Shown one piece after another: positions 19,024 through 29,093 of a stretch of 64,000 bases of DNA; the first letter of the stretch is position 1, and every line of letters begins with the position of its first letter. The notes under the pieces were generated by a model. It did no database searches, was not told the origin of the DNA, and was given only the letters and a program-made list of their open reading frames with translations. A program made the translations under genes and the position numbers. The stretch lies in the NCBI RefSeq assembly GCF_019679435.2, contig NZ_CP139781.1, positions 4,770,001 to 4,834,000 of the forward strand. Reading direction: 5' to 3'. Source of the stretch: Actomonas aquatica. GTDB lineage: Bacteria > Verrucomicrobiota > Verrucomicrobiia > Opitutales > Opitutaceae.

Positions 19024-19037
19024 CTTGGTCATCCAAG
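19024..19037. promoter_or_regulatory. Palindrome between hicB and hicA, candidate HicB operator
   Basis: CTTGG-TCAT-CCAAG is a perfect 5-bp inverted repeat about 23 bases upstream of the hicA ATG, in an AT-rich stretch unlike the surrounding GC-rich DNA. Position suggests an internal promoter or operator for hicA; function is inferred. Confidence 0.45.
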
Positions 19038-19076
19038 GGAAATACCTTGTTAATATTTGTTAATCCCGTCGGCTCC

Positions 19077-19280
19077 TCAAAGAGCCACTTCGACCACTTG
19101 GTCTTCGGAGCCGTAGGCGGCTTGTTCCTCTTCGACGGCCAGCCAGCCTTCGATGGCTTCGCGGAGATTGGCGTTCAGTTCGTCGAGGGTTTCGCCTTGG
19201 GTGACGCAGCCGGGCAGGGCGGGAACTTCCGCCCAATACCCGCCTTCGTCGGCCTTGTGGATGATGGCTTTGAGCTTCAT
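19077..19280 (-). CDS. hicB: HicB family antitoxin
   Basis: A 67-aa antitoxin with the HicB partial RNase H-like fold: MKLKAIIHKADEGGYWAEVPALPGCVTQG-type core and the helix TLDELNANLREAIEGWLAVEEEQ. It would neutralise HicA by direct binding. There is no obvious C-terminal DNA-binding domain (RHH or HTH), so autoregulation may be weak or exerted by the complex. The ATG follows the gyrB stop by only 5 bases, which implies cotranscription with gyrB. The order is antitoxin first, unlike the hicA-hicB order of E. coli. Confidence 0.92.
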   Translation of the reverse strand: MKLKAIIHKADEGGYWAEVPALPGCVTQGETLDELNANLREAIEGWLAVEEEQAAYGSEDQVVEVAL

Positions 19281-19285
19281 GGCGC

Positions 19286-21906
<2,621 letters not shown>

Positions 21907-22028
21907 AGAGCATCGGAAATCGATGTCCCTCACAACTGAAAATTTGTGACGGGAAGTGCAGGTGAGTGGCATGTTTTCAAGTATTTTAGGTTGCCGACTC
22001 AAGATATCCTTTTAGGGTCCGGCGCTTA

Positions 22029-22442
22029 GTGAAGCTCTCGGTCAAAGTTGATTATGCCTGCCGGGTCCTGGCGCAGATGGCGCGGTCGTTTGGGACGGAC
22101 GAATTGTCGCACATCGAGGATCTGGCGAGGATCGAGGCGGTGCCGGCCAATTACCTGGTGCAGATCCTGAGTGAGCTGCGCAACGGCGGCCTGATCATCA
22201 GCAAGCGGGGCAAGCAGGGCGGTTATGCCCTGGCGCGGGCGCCGGAGTCGGTGACCCTCTATGATATCGTGCGGTTGATCGAGGGGGAGGTGCTCGATCT
22301 GAATGCCTCGGGAGAGGGCTTCAGCGGGGCGCAGGTGGATGCGGTGTGGCAGGAGGTGCGGGAGACCTTGGAAGCGAAGTGTCGGACGTGCACCTTGGAG
22401 CAAATGGTGAATCGTAGCGCCGATGAAATGTATTACATCTAG
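22029..22442 (+). CDS. Rrf2 family transcriptional regulator
   Basis: A 137-aa winged-helix DNA-binding protein of the Rrf2 family. The N-terminus KLSVKVDYACRVLAQMA and the recognition part YLVQILSELRNGGLIISKRGKQGGYALAR are typical. Only two Cys residues are seen in the sensor region (KCRTCTLEQ, about residues 118-121), whereas IscR and NsrR bind their cluster with three. It may still bind a cluster using another ligand, or respond differently. The start is GTG. It is divergent from gyrB, and no iron-sulfur assembly genes are adjacent, so its regulon is unknown. Confidence 0.92.
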   Translation: MKLSVKVDYACRVLAQMARSFGTDELSHIEDLARIEAVPANYLVQILSELRNGGLIISKRGKQGGYALARAPESVTLYDIVRLIEGEVLDLNASGEGFSGAQVDAVWQEVRETLEAKCRTCTLEQMVNRSADEMYYI

Positions 22443-22557
22443 TGCGGCGTTGCGGCGCCAAATCCCCAGTTTGGAAATCCTAAATCCTCAACCTGATGCG
22501 AATGCGCGCTTCCCGTCGCTCGGCTGATCGGTAGGGTTTCCCCGAGTTATCCCTTTC

Positions 22558-23265
22558 ATGCGACACCCGGCCATCGAACCCATCCTCGTCCTTCAAGATC
22601 GCGAACAGGCCCGTAGGGGGCTCGTTCACCAAATCGAAGCCATCCCGGGCGACGTGGGGCGGGTGCAGGCGAAGATCGATGCGGAAAAGGCGGCGATCGA
22701 AACGGCAAAGACGGAGTGGCGCGAACTCGAGACCAAGAAGAAGTTATTGGAGACCGAGATCGGCACGGCGGAGGACAAGCTGGCCAAATACAAGACCCAG
22801 CAGTCGTTGGTGAAGAAGAACGACGAGTATCAGGCGCTGGGCCAGGAAATCGAATCGATGGAAGGGAAGATCGGCGAACTCGAGGGGCAGGAGCTCGAGA
22901 TCATGTATGCGATCGATGCGGCCAAGGAGCGTTTCAACGCGGCCGAAACGTCGTTGAAGGAGAACATTTCCGGGCACGAAGAGAAGATCGCCGTGCTGCG
23001 CGAGCGGGAGACCAACTTGAAGGCCGAGCTGGCCGAAGTGGAGGCGGCGGTGGCGGCGGCGCGGGAACCGATTTCGGAGCGTTACCAACGGGAGTTTGAT
23101 CGCATCGCGGAGCGGCAGTTTCCGGTGTGTGTGGCGATCGAGGGGGGCAATTGCTCGGGCTGCCACCTGAAGGTTTCCGGCGAGATCGACTCCGTGGCGC
23201 GCAAGGGCGAGGAGCTCGCCAAGTGCGATCAGTGCGGGCGCATCGTGTGGTTCCAGTCGGCCTGA
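22558..23265 (+). CDS. Coiled-coil protein with C4-type zinc ribbon
   Basis: A 235-aa cytosolic protein. Residues about 25-175 form a long charged coiled coil (for example AAIETAKTEWRELETKKK, then VLRERETNLKAELAEVE). The C-terminus is a zinc ribbon with CSGCHLKVSG and CDQCGRIVWF supplying four Cys. This matches the widespread C4-type zinc ribbon family (relatives include Helicobacter HP0958/FlgZ). Related proteins act in RNA or flagellar regulation, but no flagellar genes are present here, so the role is open. It ends 28 bases from the stop of the convergent pseudopilin cassette. Confidence 0.9.
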   Translation: MRHPAIEPILVLQDREQARRGLVHQIEAIPGDVGRVQAKIDAEKAAIETAKTEWRELETKKKLLETEIGTAEDKLAKYKTQQSLVKKNDEYQALGQEIESMEGKIGELEGQELEIMYAIDAAKERFNAAETSLKENISGHEEKIAVLRERETNLKAELAEVEAAVAAAREPISERYQREFDRIAERQFPVCVAIEGGNCSGCHLKVSGEIDSVARKGEELAKCDQCGRIVWFQSA

Positions 23266-23293
23266 GGTAGGCCGACGCGGGCGGGGTCGTGGA

Positions 23294-24700
23294 TCAGAGG
23301 CTCAGCCGGGCGATGTAGGGGCTGCGGCTGGCGGCGGTGTTGAGTTCGCTGTAGTTGTCGATGGCGACGGAACCACCGGAGCCGAAGTTTTTGAGCGACT
23401 CGTCGAAATGATAGGAGCCGCTGCCGGAAAGGGTGGCGGAGTTGACGACGGCGGCGCCGGCAAAGTCGGTGTGGCCGGGCAGAATCAAGTCGGCGTCGGG
23501 GGCGTATATGGCGGCGTTGAGGGCGCCGCTGCCGGCGAGGCGGATGGTTTGTCCTAGGCTGCCGTTGCGGTTGCTCCAGATTTGCAGATTGGCGGGCGCG
23601 GAGGGGTTGGTGATGCCGGCACCGGATACGGTGATGTTGCCCGGGGTGTAGATGGTGAGCGACGCGTCGGGGGCGAGTCGGATGCGGCCGCTGCCGGCGA
23701 CGTTGAGGGTGGTGATGCCGGAGGGGGGCAGGTAGAGGGTGACGTCGCCCTCGATGGTGAGGGTGGCAGCGCCGGCGACCGACATGGAATCGAGTTGGAG
23801 GTAGGTGGTGGCGCCGGGGCTGCCGATGGTTTCGGCGGCGAGGTAGTAGGGTGGGCCGGCAACGCTGCGGGGCAGGACGTAGGGGGAGCGCGGGGTGGCG
23901 CCGGAAGGCACGGTGACGGTTTCGAAGTTGGCAGTGAAGTTGGTGGTGAGCGCGCCCGGGGCGAGGTTGTAGGGGCCGGCGATCGGCATGCCGCGGGGGC
24001 CGACCTGACCACCCCAGCTCATGGCCAGGCCTGCCATGAGAGAGCTGCCGACGGCGGTGGTGCCATAGAGGTCGGCGCTGCCGATGGAGATGGAGGGCAG
24101 GGCGGTGGAGGCGCTGGCGAGGCTGCCGTTGTCACGGGCGACGCCGGGACTCCAGCCGACGGGGGGCGTGGCCGGATCGTTGTCGGGGTCGGATTGCCAG
24201 CTATCGACCCAAGCGCCGCCGGACATGACGATGGTATCGCGGGCGAGCAGGCCGAAGGCGAAGAGGCCGCGGGAGGCGGTGGTGACGCGGAGCCATTTCT
24301 CGAGGGTGGCGCCGTTGGCGAGGGTGATGCGGGCACGGGCGCACACGGCGGGAGCGCTCGCAGCGTAGTTTTCCACCAACACTTTGACGGTGCCGGTGAC
24401 GCCGGCTCCGTAGTCGAAACCGCTGAGGGTGCGGGTGGCGTTGGAGCCGTTGATGGTCCAGCCAGTCCAAGCGTTGGGGTTGCCGTCTTCCTGCGCGTTG
24501 ATGGACCACATGCCGTGCTCGAGGCCGGTTTCGGCGAGGTCGACCGTGGCGGTGAGATAGAGGGCGCGGTGCGCGGTGTGGACGGCGGTTTGGCTGACGG
24601 TGAGGTAGCTGGCGAGGGATATCCCGATAACGGCGACAAACACGAGCGCGGTGATAAGGGCGCCCCCGCGGTTGGGGGCGGTGGTGGGCGCGTTTCGCAT
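23294..24700 (-). CDS. PilX/DUF7305-like large pseudopilin, cassette 1
   Basis: A 468-aa protein with an N-terminal membrane helix (GGALITALVFVAVIGISLAS, about residues 11-30). It lacks a classical FTLVE prepilin site, as in PilX-like proteins. The motif AETGLEHGMWSIN follows. The large exported part is Gly, Ser and Thr-rich with beta-helix-like blocks (LTIEGDVTLYLPP, LTIYTPGNITVSGAG, AAIYAPDADLILPG) and ends near GSGSYHFDESLKNFG. It closes the first of three V-W-X cassettes: the upstream gene stops 4 bases before this ATG. Probable role: tip or minor subunit of a pilus-like fibre, perhaps an adhesin. Substrate and partner are unknown. Confidence 0.85.
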   Translation of the reverse strand: MRNAPTTAPNRGGALITALVFVAVIGISLASYLTVSQTAVHTAHRALYLTATVDLAETGLEHGMWSINAQEDGNPNAWTGWTINGSNATRTLSGFDYGAGVTGTVKVLVENYAASAPAVCARARITLANGATLEKWLRVTTASRGLFAFGLLARDTIVMSGGAWVDSWQSDPDNDPATPPVGWSPGVARDNGSLASASTALPSISIGSADLYGTTAVGSSLMAGLAMSWGGQVGPRGMPIAGPYNLAPGALTTNFTANFETVTVPSGATPRSPYVLPRSVAGPPYYLAAETIGSPGATTYLQLDSMSVAGAATLTIEGDVTLYLPPSGITTLNVAGSGRIRLAPDASLTIYTPGNITVSGAGITNPSAPANLQIWSNRNGSLGQTIRLAGSGALNAAIYAPDADLILPGHTDFAGAAVVNSATLSGSGSYHFDESLKNFGSGGSVAIDNYSELNTAASRSPYIARLSL

Positions 24701-24704
24701 CGCG

Positions 24705-25241
24705 CTAGACGACCTTCTTGTTGCGCAGCACGAAGCGCGCGGAAGCGACACGTTGGGAGGTGTTGCTGTTGTCGACGGTGTTGGCGTGGAAACCGAGTTC
24801 GAGTTGAATCATTTTCACCGGTCCGCCGGCGGCGGCGGGATTGGCGGACAGGTTGATCTCGGAGGCGTTGATATCGAAGGCGCGGAACGAAAAGGTGTTG
24901 AGGTCGCGGGCGACGACGTCGGCGGACCCGGCGGCGGTGCGGGTGAGGGAGTCGGTGCCGGAGTCGAAGGCGTAGGTCACGGTTCCGCTGTCGGTGGCGA
25001 GGTTGAGCGTGTTGGCGTCGGACCAGTTGGCTCCGGTGGCGGCGCGACAGTCCTCGCCAAACTGCAGGAGGGTGGAGCGGGCGGCGGTCTCAATGTCGGC
25101 GTAGTTGGAGAGGCGAAAGCCGCTGCGGGTGAGATGGAAGTAGGTTGTTACGGCTCCCAGCAACAGGAGGCTGGAGAGGGTGAGTCCCACCAGGACCTCA
25201 GCCAGGGAGAAGGCACGTCGAAGCTCAGCTCTGGGCGGCAT
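24705..25241 (-). CDS. PilW/PulJ-like minor pseudopilin, cassette 1
   Basis: A 178-aa protein with the prepilin site RRAFSLAEVLVGLTL: basic leader, Phe, and Glu at +5 of the mature chain. One N-terminal membrane helix follows. The soluble part includes QFGEDCRAATGANWSD and ends ARFVLRNKKVV, both shared with the cassette 2 and 3 counterparts. The sorting site has Ala before Glu rather than the usual Val, a tolerated change. The protein would be cleaved by a prepilin peptidase not in this window. It overlaps the upstream gene by 17 bases. Confidence 0.87.
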   Translation of the reverse strand: MPPRAELRRAFSLAEVLVGLTLSSLLLLGAVTTYFHLTRSGFRLSNYADIETAARSTLLQFGEDCRAATGANWSDANTLNLATDSGTVTYAFDSGTDSLTRTAAGSADVVARDLNTFSFRAFDINASEINLSANPAAAGGPVKMIQLELGFHANTVDNSNTSQRVASARFVLRNKKVV

Positions 25242-25725
25242 TGTAGTAGTAATCGAAGAGGCCGTTGCGGCTGTAGTGCAGTTGGAAGGCGCGGCGGTGG
25301 GGTTGTCCGTCGATGGAGGTCCACGTGGCGATCAGGACGATGGCTTTCATCTGCGTGGGGCTGCCGAAGCCGGGCACATCCTGCACGGTGCGGGTGATGG
25401 TGAGGCGGTCGGCCTCAATGGAATTACTGGTGTAGGTGGCGGGGATGTTGATCTCGGCGGAGGCCGGCAGAGCGTTGAGTTGGCTCCAGTTGAGCAAACG
25501 GATGCGCTCCATCTCGCTTTGCATGGCCTGCCCGGCGGCGGTGGCGGTGCGGGCGGTATCGAGGTTACGAAAGCCGGCTTGGAGCACGATGATGGCGGAG
25601 GCTAGGGCGAGAGTCAGCACGCTGGCGGCCACCATGACCTCCACGAGCGTGAAGGCGGTGTTTCCCTGCGGGCGCGTCTTGGGTCGCCCACCGAGGGTGC
25701 TTGCCGCCGAGTTAGTTAGAGCCAT
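25225..25725 (-). CDS. PilV-like minor pseudopilin, cassette 1
   Basis: A 166-aa prepilin with processing site NTAFTLVEVMVAASVL and one N-terminal helix. It carries the block GFRNLDTART-TATAAGQAMQSEMER shared with cassette 2, and ends with NGLFDYYYN, a tail found in all three PilV-like proteins here. It is the first gene of its cassette. A sigma70-like promoter (TTGAGA-18-TTATAG, 25732-25761) ends six bases before the ATG, suggesting a leaderless message. The inverted repeat GACCT/AGGTC overlaps the -10 region. Confidence 0.88.
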   Translation of the reverse strand: MALTNSAASTLGGRPKTRPQGNTAFTLVEVMVAASVLTLALASAIIVLQAGFRNLDTARTATAAGQAMQSEMERIRLLNWSQLNALPASAEINIPATYTSNSIEADRLTITRTVQDVPGFGSPTQMKAIVLIATWTSIDGQPHRRAFQLHYSRNGLFDYYYNAAQS

Positions 25726-25728
25726 TCG

Positions 25729-25761
25729 GACCTATAATTGTCAGGTCTGGATGGATCTCAA
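25729..25761 (-). promoter_or_regulatory. Promoter and overlapping inverted repeat, pseudopilin cassette 1
   Basis: On the minus strand, TTGAGA (25761-25756) and TTATAG (25737-25732) are 18 bases apart, close to the ATG at 25725. The inverted repeat GACCT (25729-25733) / AGGTC (25743-25747) spans the -10 element and could be a repressor site. Confidence 0.5.
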
Positions 25762-25917
25762 CGTTCGTGAACCGGATTAGGGGGGCGTATTTTTGCCTAG
25801 GAAAAATTCCGTGGTTAGTTTGTAGGGTATTTGGCACTACAGTCGGTGGCGGAGGGCCGAAGAGGGCGGGCGTGCGGCGGGCTTGCCAAACGGGGGCGAA
25901 GGCGTGAGTTTGCGCGG

Positions 25918-26401
25918 CTTGGTTCCGGGGCCAGATCGTCGCTCCGGGGTTCTTTGTATCCCAAGGCGCGGGTAATGCCGCGTCCGATAAGAGTCATTCC
26001 CCGGAGAGGAAAGTCCGGACACCACAGGGCAGGATGCCGTGCGAGCTTCACCGCAAGCATGGGAGGCGTGCGTCAAGGCACGTCGACGGCCAGTGTCACA
26101 GAGAATATACCGCCCGGCGGCTTGCCGTCGGGTAAGGGTGAAAAGGTGGGGTAAGAGCCCACCGCGTCGCGCAGCAATGCCGGCGGCATGATAAACCCCT
26201 TCCGGTGCAAGGCAAAATAGGCGGCTGACCGGCCCGGTTGTAAGCCGCGGGTATGTCGCACCCACCTACGCCTCGGCGCTTTGGCGCCGGAGCTGCGGCG
26301 GGCGGGTTCCTCTGGCAACGGAGGGGCTCGAGATAAATGACGATCACGGGATCGCTTCGGCGGTGCCGCACAGAATCCGGCTTATCGGCCCCGGAACCAA
26401 G
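25918..26401 (+). ncRNA. rnpB: RNase P RNA (class A-like)
   Basis: The catalytic RNA of RNase P, which trims the 5' ends of tRNA precursors. The universal P4 halves are present: GAGGAAAGTCCGGAC (from 26006) and ACAGAATCCGGCTTA (26370-26384). Conserved internal blocks GGGTAAGGGTG, GTAAGAGCCCACCG and GCAAGGCAAAATAGG appear in the right order. The ends pair perfectly as P1: CTTGGTTCCGGGGCC (25918-25932) with its complement at 26387-26401. A run of five Ts follows, which may mark termination. At about 484 nt it is longer than the usual 350-400 nt; an extra GC-rich hairpin (around 26270-26330) may account for part of this. It lies between pseudopilin cassettes 1 and 2 on the opposite strand. Confidence 0.95.
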
Positions 26402-26445
26402 TTTTTGCCGATGAGGAGGTGGCGCGCGTGAGGCGCAGCCACGGC

Positions 26446-27873
26446 TCAGTTGGACATGTAGGGGAGGTAGGGGGCTCGATCGGCGGCGGAGCTTATTTCC
26501 TGATAGTTGGAGATGCGCATGGAGCCGCCTTCGCTGTAGTTGAGCAGCGATTCGTCGAAGTGGTAGGCTCCGGAGCCGGAGAGGTTGGCGCTGTTGACGA
26601 TGGCGGAGCCGCCGAAGTCGGTGTCGCCGGGGAGCGAAAGGTCGGCGTAGGGGGCGTAGATCACGCCGTAGAGGGCACCGCTACCTTCGAGGGTGATGGA
26701 TTGGCCCGTCGTGGTGCGGGGACTCCAGATCTGAAAATCTTTGGGGTAGCCGTTGTTGATCACGCCGGCACCCGAGATGTTGATGTTGCCCGGGGTGTAG
26801 ATCGTGAGACTGGCGCCGTGAGCGAGTTTGATACTGGCGGCGCCGGTGACGGTGAGGGTGGTGATATGATCGGGGGGGAAAATGAGGATGACATCGCCGG
26901 CGATGGTGAGTTCGCCGTCGTTGTTGATCGTCATCTGATCCATTTGCAAAATGGTGGTCGCGGAGGGGGAGCCGATGGTTTCGCGATTGAGATACCAGGG
27001 AGCAACGGTGAGGCCGCGCGGGAGTGTGTAGGGGGAGCGGACGGTGGCTCCGCCCGGCACCTCGACATCTTCGAAACTGGCGGTGAAATTGGTGCTGAGA
27101 GCCCCCGGGGCGAGGTTGTAGGACCCCGCGATGGGCATGGAAGACGGGCCGACCTGGCCGCCCCAGTCCATGGCGAGACCGGCGGAGGTCGAGGCCCCGA
27201 CGGAGACGGTGCCGTAGATATCGGCGCTCCCGATGCTGATCGACGGGGTGGCACTGGAGACACTGGCGAGGCGGGTGTTTTCCAGGGCAACGCCGGCGGA
27301 CCAAGCTTGGGCGGGCGTGGAGTCGTTGTTATCGGGATTGGAGATCCAGCTGTCCATCCAAGCGCCGCCGGACATGACGATGCTCTGGCGGGCGAGCAGG
27401 CCGTAGGCAAAGACGCTGCGGGCGGTGGTGGTGATGCGGAGCCATTTTTCGGAGCTCAGGCCGGCACCGGAGGTGACGAGGCCGCGGGCAATCACGGTGG
27501 GGGTGGCGCTGGTGTAGTTTTCGACCAGGACGTAGGCGGTGCCGGTTACACCGTTGGCAAAATCGAAGCGATCGAATTTGCGGCGAGCCAGATTGCCGTC
27601 GACGGTCCAGCCGGCCCAGGCGGCGGCGTTGCCGTCGTTGGTCTGGTTGATGGCCCAGAGGCCGTGCTCAAGTCCGGTTTCCGCCAAGTCGTGGGCGGCG
27701 GTGCGATAGACGGAGCGGTGGGAGAGGTCGGCGGTGGTGCGGGTGAGCGTCATGTAGCTCACGAGCGAGACGCCGATGAGCGCGACGAAGATGAGGGCGG
27801 TGATGAGGACCCCACCGCGCTCGGGAGAGCACGGGCCAGCCGATGGGGAGGACGGCGCTGGCGCGGGCGACAT
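26446..27873 (-). CDS. PilX/DUF7305-like large pseudopilin, cassette 2
   Basis: A 475-aa paralogue of the cassette 1 protein. The N-terminal helix GGVLITALIFVALIGVSLVS is followed by LAETGLEHGLWAIN. Shared blocks include VMSGGAWMDSW, SAGLAMDWGGQVGP, MPIAGSYNLAPGALSTNF and AYHFDESLLNYSEGGS. The beta-rich region reads LTIYTPGNINISGAGVI. The close match to cassette 1 over the whole length points to a duplication more recent than that of cassette 3. It is the last gene of cassette 2 and is convergent with rnpB. Expected location is the cell surface, anchored or assembled through its helix. Confidence 0.85.
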   Translation of the reverse strand: MSPAPAPSSPSAGPCSPERGGVLITALIFVALIGVSLVSYMTLTRTTADLSHRSVYRTAAHDLAETGLEHGLWAINQTNDGNAAAWAGWTVDGNLARRKFDRFDFANGVTGTAYVLVENYTSATPTVIARGLVTSGAGLSSEKWLRITTTARSVFAYGLLARQSIVMSGGAWMDSWISNPDNNDSTPAQAWSAGVALENTRLASVSSATPSISIGSADIYGTVSVGASTSAGLAMDWGGQVGPSSMPIAGSYNLAPGALSTNFTASFEDVEVPGGATVRSPYTLPRGLTVAPWYLNRETIGSPSATTILQMDQMTINNDGELTIAGDVILIFPPDHITTLTVTGAASIKLAHGASLTIYTPGNINISGAGVINNGYPKDFQIWSPRTTTGQSITLEGSGALYGVIYAPYADLSLPGDTDFGGSAIVNSANLSGSGAYHFDESLLNYSEGGSMRISNYQEISSAADRAPYLPYMSN

Positions 27874-27874
27874 G

Positions 27875-28429
27875 CTAGCTAACCTTCTTGTTGCGCAGCA
27901 CGAAGCGGGCGGAGATCAGGCGCTGGGTGGAGCGCACGGTCGTCACTTCCTGACGGGAGAGGTCGAGATCCACTTGGATCATCTTGGCCGGGCCGCCGGC
28001 GGTGCTGGGGGCGGAGGCAACGTCGAGGGCGTTGGTATTGATATCGAAGGCCTTGAAGGAGAAGGCGGAGATTTCGTCGGCGATGACTTGGGAATTGCCG
28101 TTGGCGGTGCGGATGAAGGAGCCGCCACTGGCATCAAACTCATAGACGATCGCGTCGCCATCGACGGTGAGGACGAGGGTGGTGGCGTCGGACCAACTGG
28201 CGTCGGTGGCGGTGCGGCAGTCTTCGCCAAATACCTGATAGGTGGCACGGGCTTGAGTCTCCATTTCGTTATACTGACCGAGACCCACGCCGGAACGGCT
28301 GAGGAAGAGGAAGGTGCTGATGATACCGGCCAACACGAAGACGGATGCGGCCGAACTGACCATGAGTTCAACCAAGGTAAAACCGGCGACGGAGGCGGAG
28401 GAAGAGAGGGGGCGCTTAGGTTTGAGCAT
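27875..28429 (-). CDS. PilW/PulJ-like minor pseudopilin, cassette 2
   Basis: A 184-aa prepilin. The site VAGFTLVELMVSSAASV is canonical (Phe at +1, Glu at +5). QYNEMETQARATY and FGEDCRTATDASWSD follow, and the C-terminus ARFVLRNKKVS matches the cassette 1 protein. A second, weaker hydrophobic bias is not seen, so there is one membrane helix only. It overlaps the upstream PilV-like gene by 14 bases and precedes the PilX-like gene by one base, indicating one transcription unit. Confidence 0.88.
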   Translation of the reverse strand: MLKPKRPLSSSASVAGFTLVELMVSSAASVFVLAGIISTFLFLSRSGVGLGQYNEMETQARATYQVFGEDCRTATDASWSDATTLVLTVDGDAIVYEFDASGGSFIRTANGNSQVIADEISAFSFKAFDINTNALDVASAPSTAGGPAKMIQVDLDLSRQEVTTVRSTQRLISARFVLRNKKVS

Positions 28430-28898
28430 GGTTGTAGTAGTAGTCGAAGAGGCCGTTGCGGGCGTAGCGCATGCGGAACAGTCGGGTGGCGGGGTGGCCG
28501 TTGATCGTCGTCCACGTGGCGGTCACGATGATCTCTTTCATCTCGCCGCCGAAGCTGGGCACGTCGCTGACGGAGCGGATGACGGTGATGCGGTCGGTTT
28601 CGATGGTGCTGGTGGTGAAAAATGAGGCAGGGTCGATTTCCTCCGAGGCGGGCAGGGCTTCGACGCTCTCCCAGTTGAGGAGGCGGATGCGTTCCATTTC
28701 ACTTTGAATCATCTGGGACGCGGTGGTGCCCAGACGCGCGGTGTCGAGATTACGGAACCCGTTTTGTATAACGATGATGGCGGATGACAGGGCCATGCTG
28801 AGCACGGAGGCGGCCATCAACACCTCAAGCAGAGTAAAGCCGCCCCGACGTGTGGCTTTGGGGTCGCCAGGGGCCTGACTTCGGGGGCGAAAAAGCAT
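28416..28898 (-). CDS. PilV-like minor pseudopilin, cassette 2
   Basis: A 160-aa prepilin with processing site RGGFTLLEVLMAASVL. It shares SAIIVIQNGFRNLDTAR, IQSEMERIRLLNWESVEALPASEEID and the NGLFDYYYNHAQT tail with the cassette 1 protein. The family assignment rests on the prepilin site plus its position before a PilW-like gene. Upstream, a TATATT -10-like element lies 10 bases before the ATG, and a perfect 8-bp inverted repeat (28945-28964) stands 47 bases upstream. Confidence 0.88.
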   Translation of the reverse strand: MLFRPRSQAPGDPKATRRGGFTLLEVLMAASVLSMALSSAIIVIQNGFRNLDTARLGTTASQMIQSEMERIRLLNWESVEALPASEEIDPASFFTTSTIETDRITVIRSVSDVPSFGGEMKEIIVTATWTTINGHPATRLFRMRYARNGLFDYYYNHAQT

Positions 28899-28944
28899 GT
28901 AATTAGGGAATATAACCCAGATGCTCTATCGCAAATGGTTATAA

Positions 28945-28964
28945 TACGTAAGGGGGCTTACGTA
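28945..28964. promoter_or_regulatory. Inverted repeat upstream of pseudopilin cassette 2
   Basis: TACGTAAG-GGGG-CTTACGTA is a perfect 8-bp inverted repeat with a 4-base loop. Its position just upstream of the presumed promoter fits an activator or repressor binding site. Confidence 0.5.
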
Positions 28965-29024
28965 GTTTGCTTAAGTCCGTTCTGGTATAGCCTGAACGGG
29001 GGGGCAGCGAACGAGGGACGGAAT

Positions 29025-29054
29025 AAAAAAGCCGCGACCCGTCGGGGGCGCGGC
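29025..29054 (-). terminator. Terminator of pseudopilin cassette 3
   Basis: On the minus strand a GC-rich stem (GCCGCGCCC pairing with GGGTCGCGGC, one mismatch, loop about 4) is followed by TTTTTT. It lies 40 bases beyond the last gene of cassette 3. Confidence 0.8.
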
Positions 29055-29093
29055 ACTTTGTGTAAGCGGCGTGTGGGATGGACTTCGCGTAGC

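Noticed and set aside
26073-26318. Short frames within the RNase P RNA
   Set aside because: The region is explained by the RNA secondary structure; no protein family resemblance.
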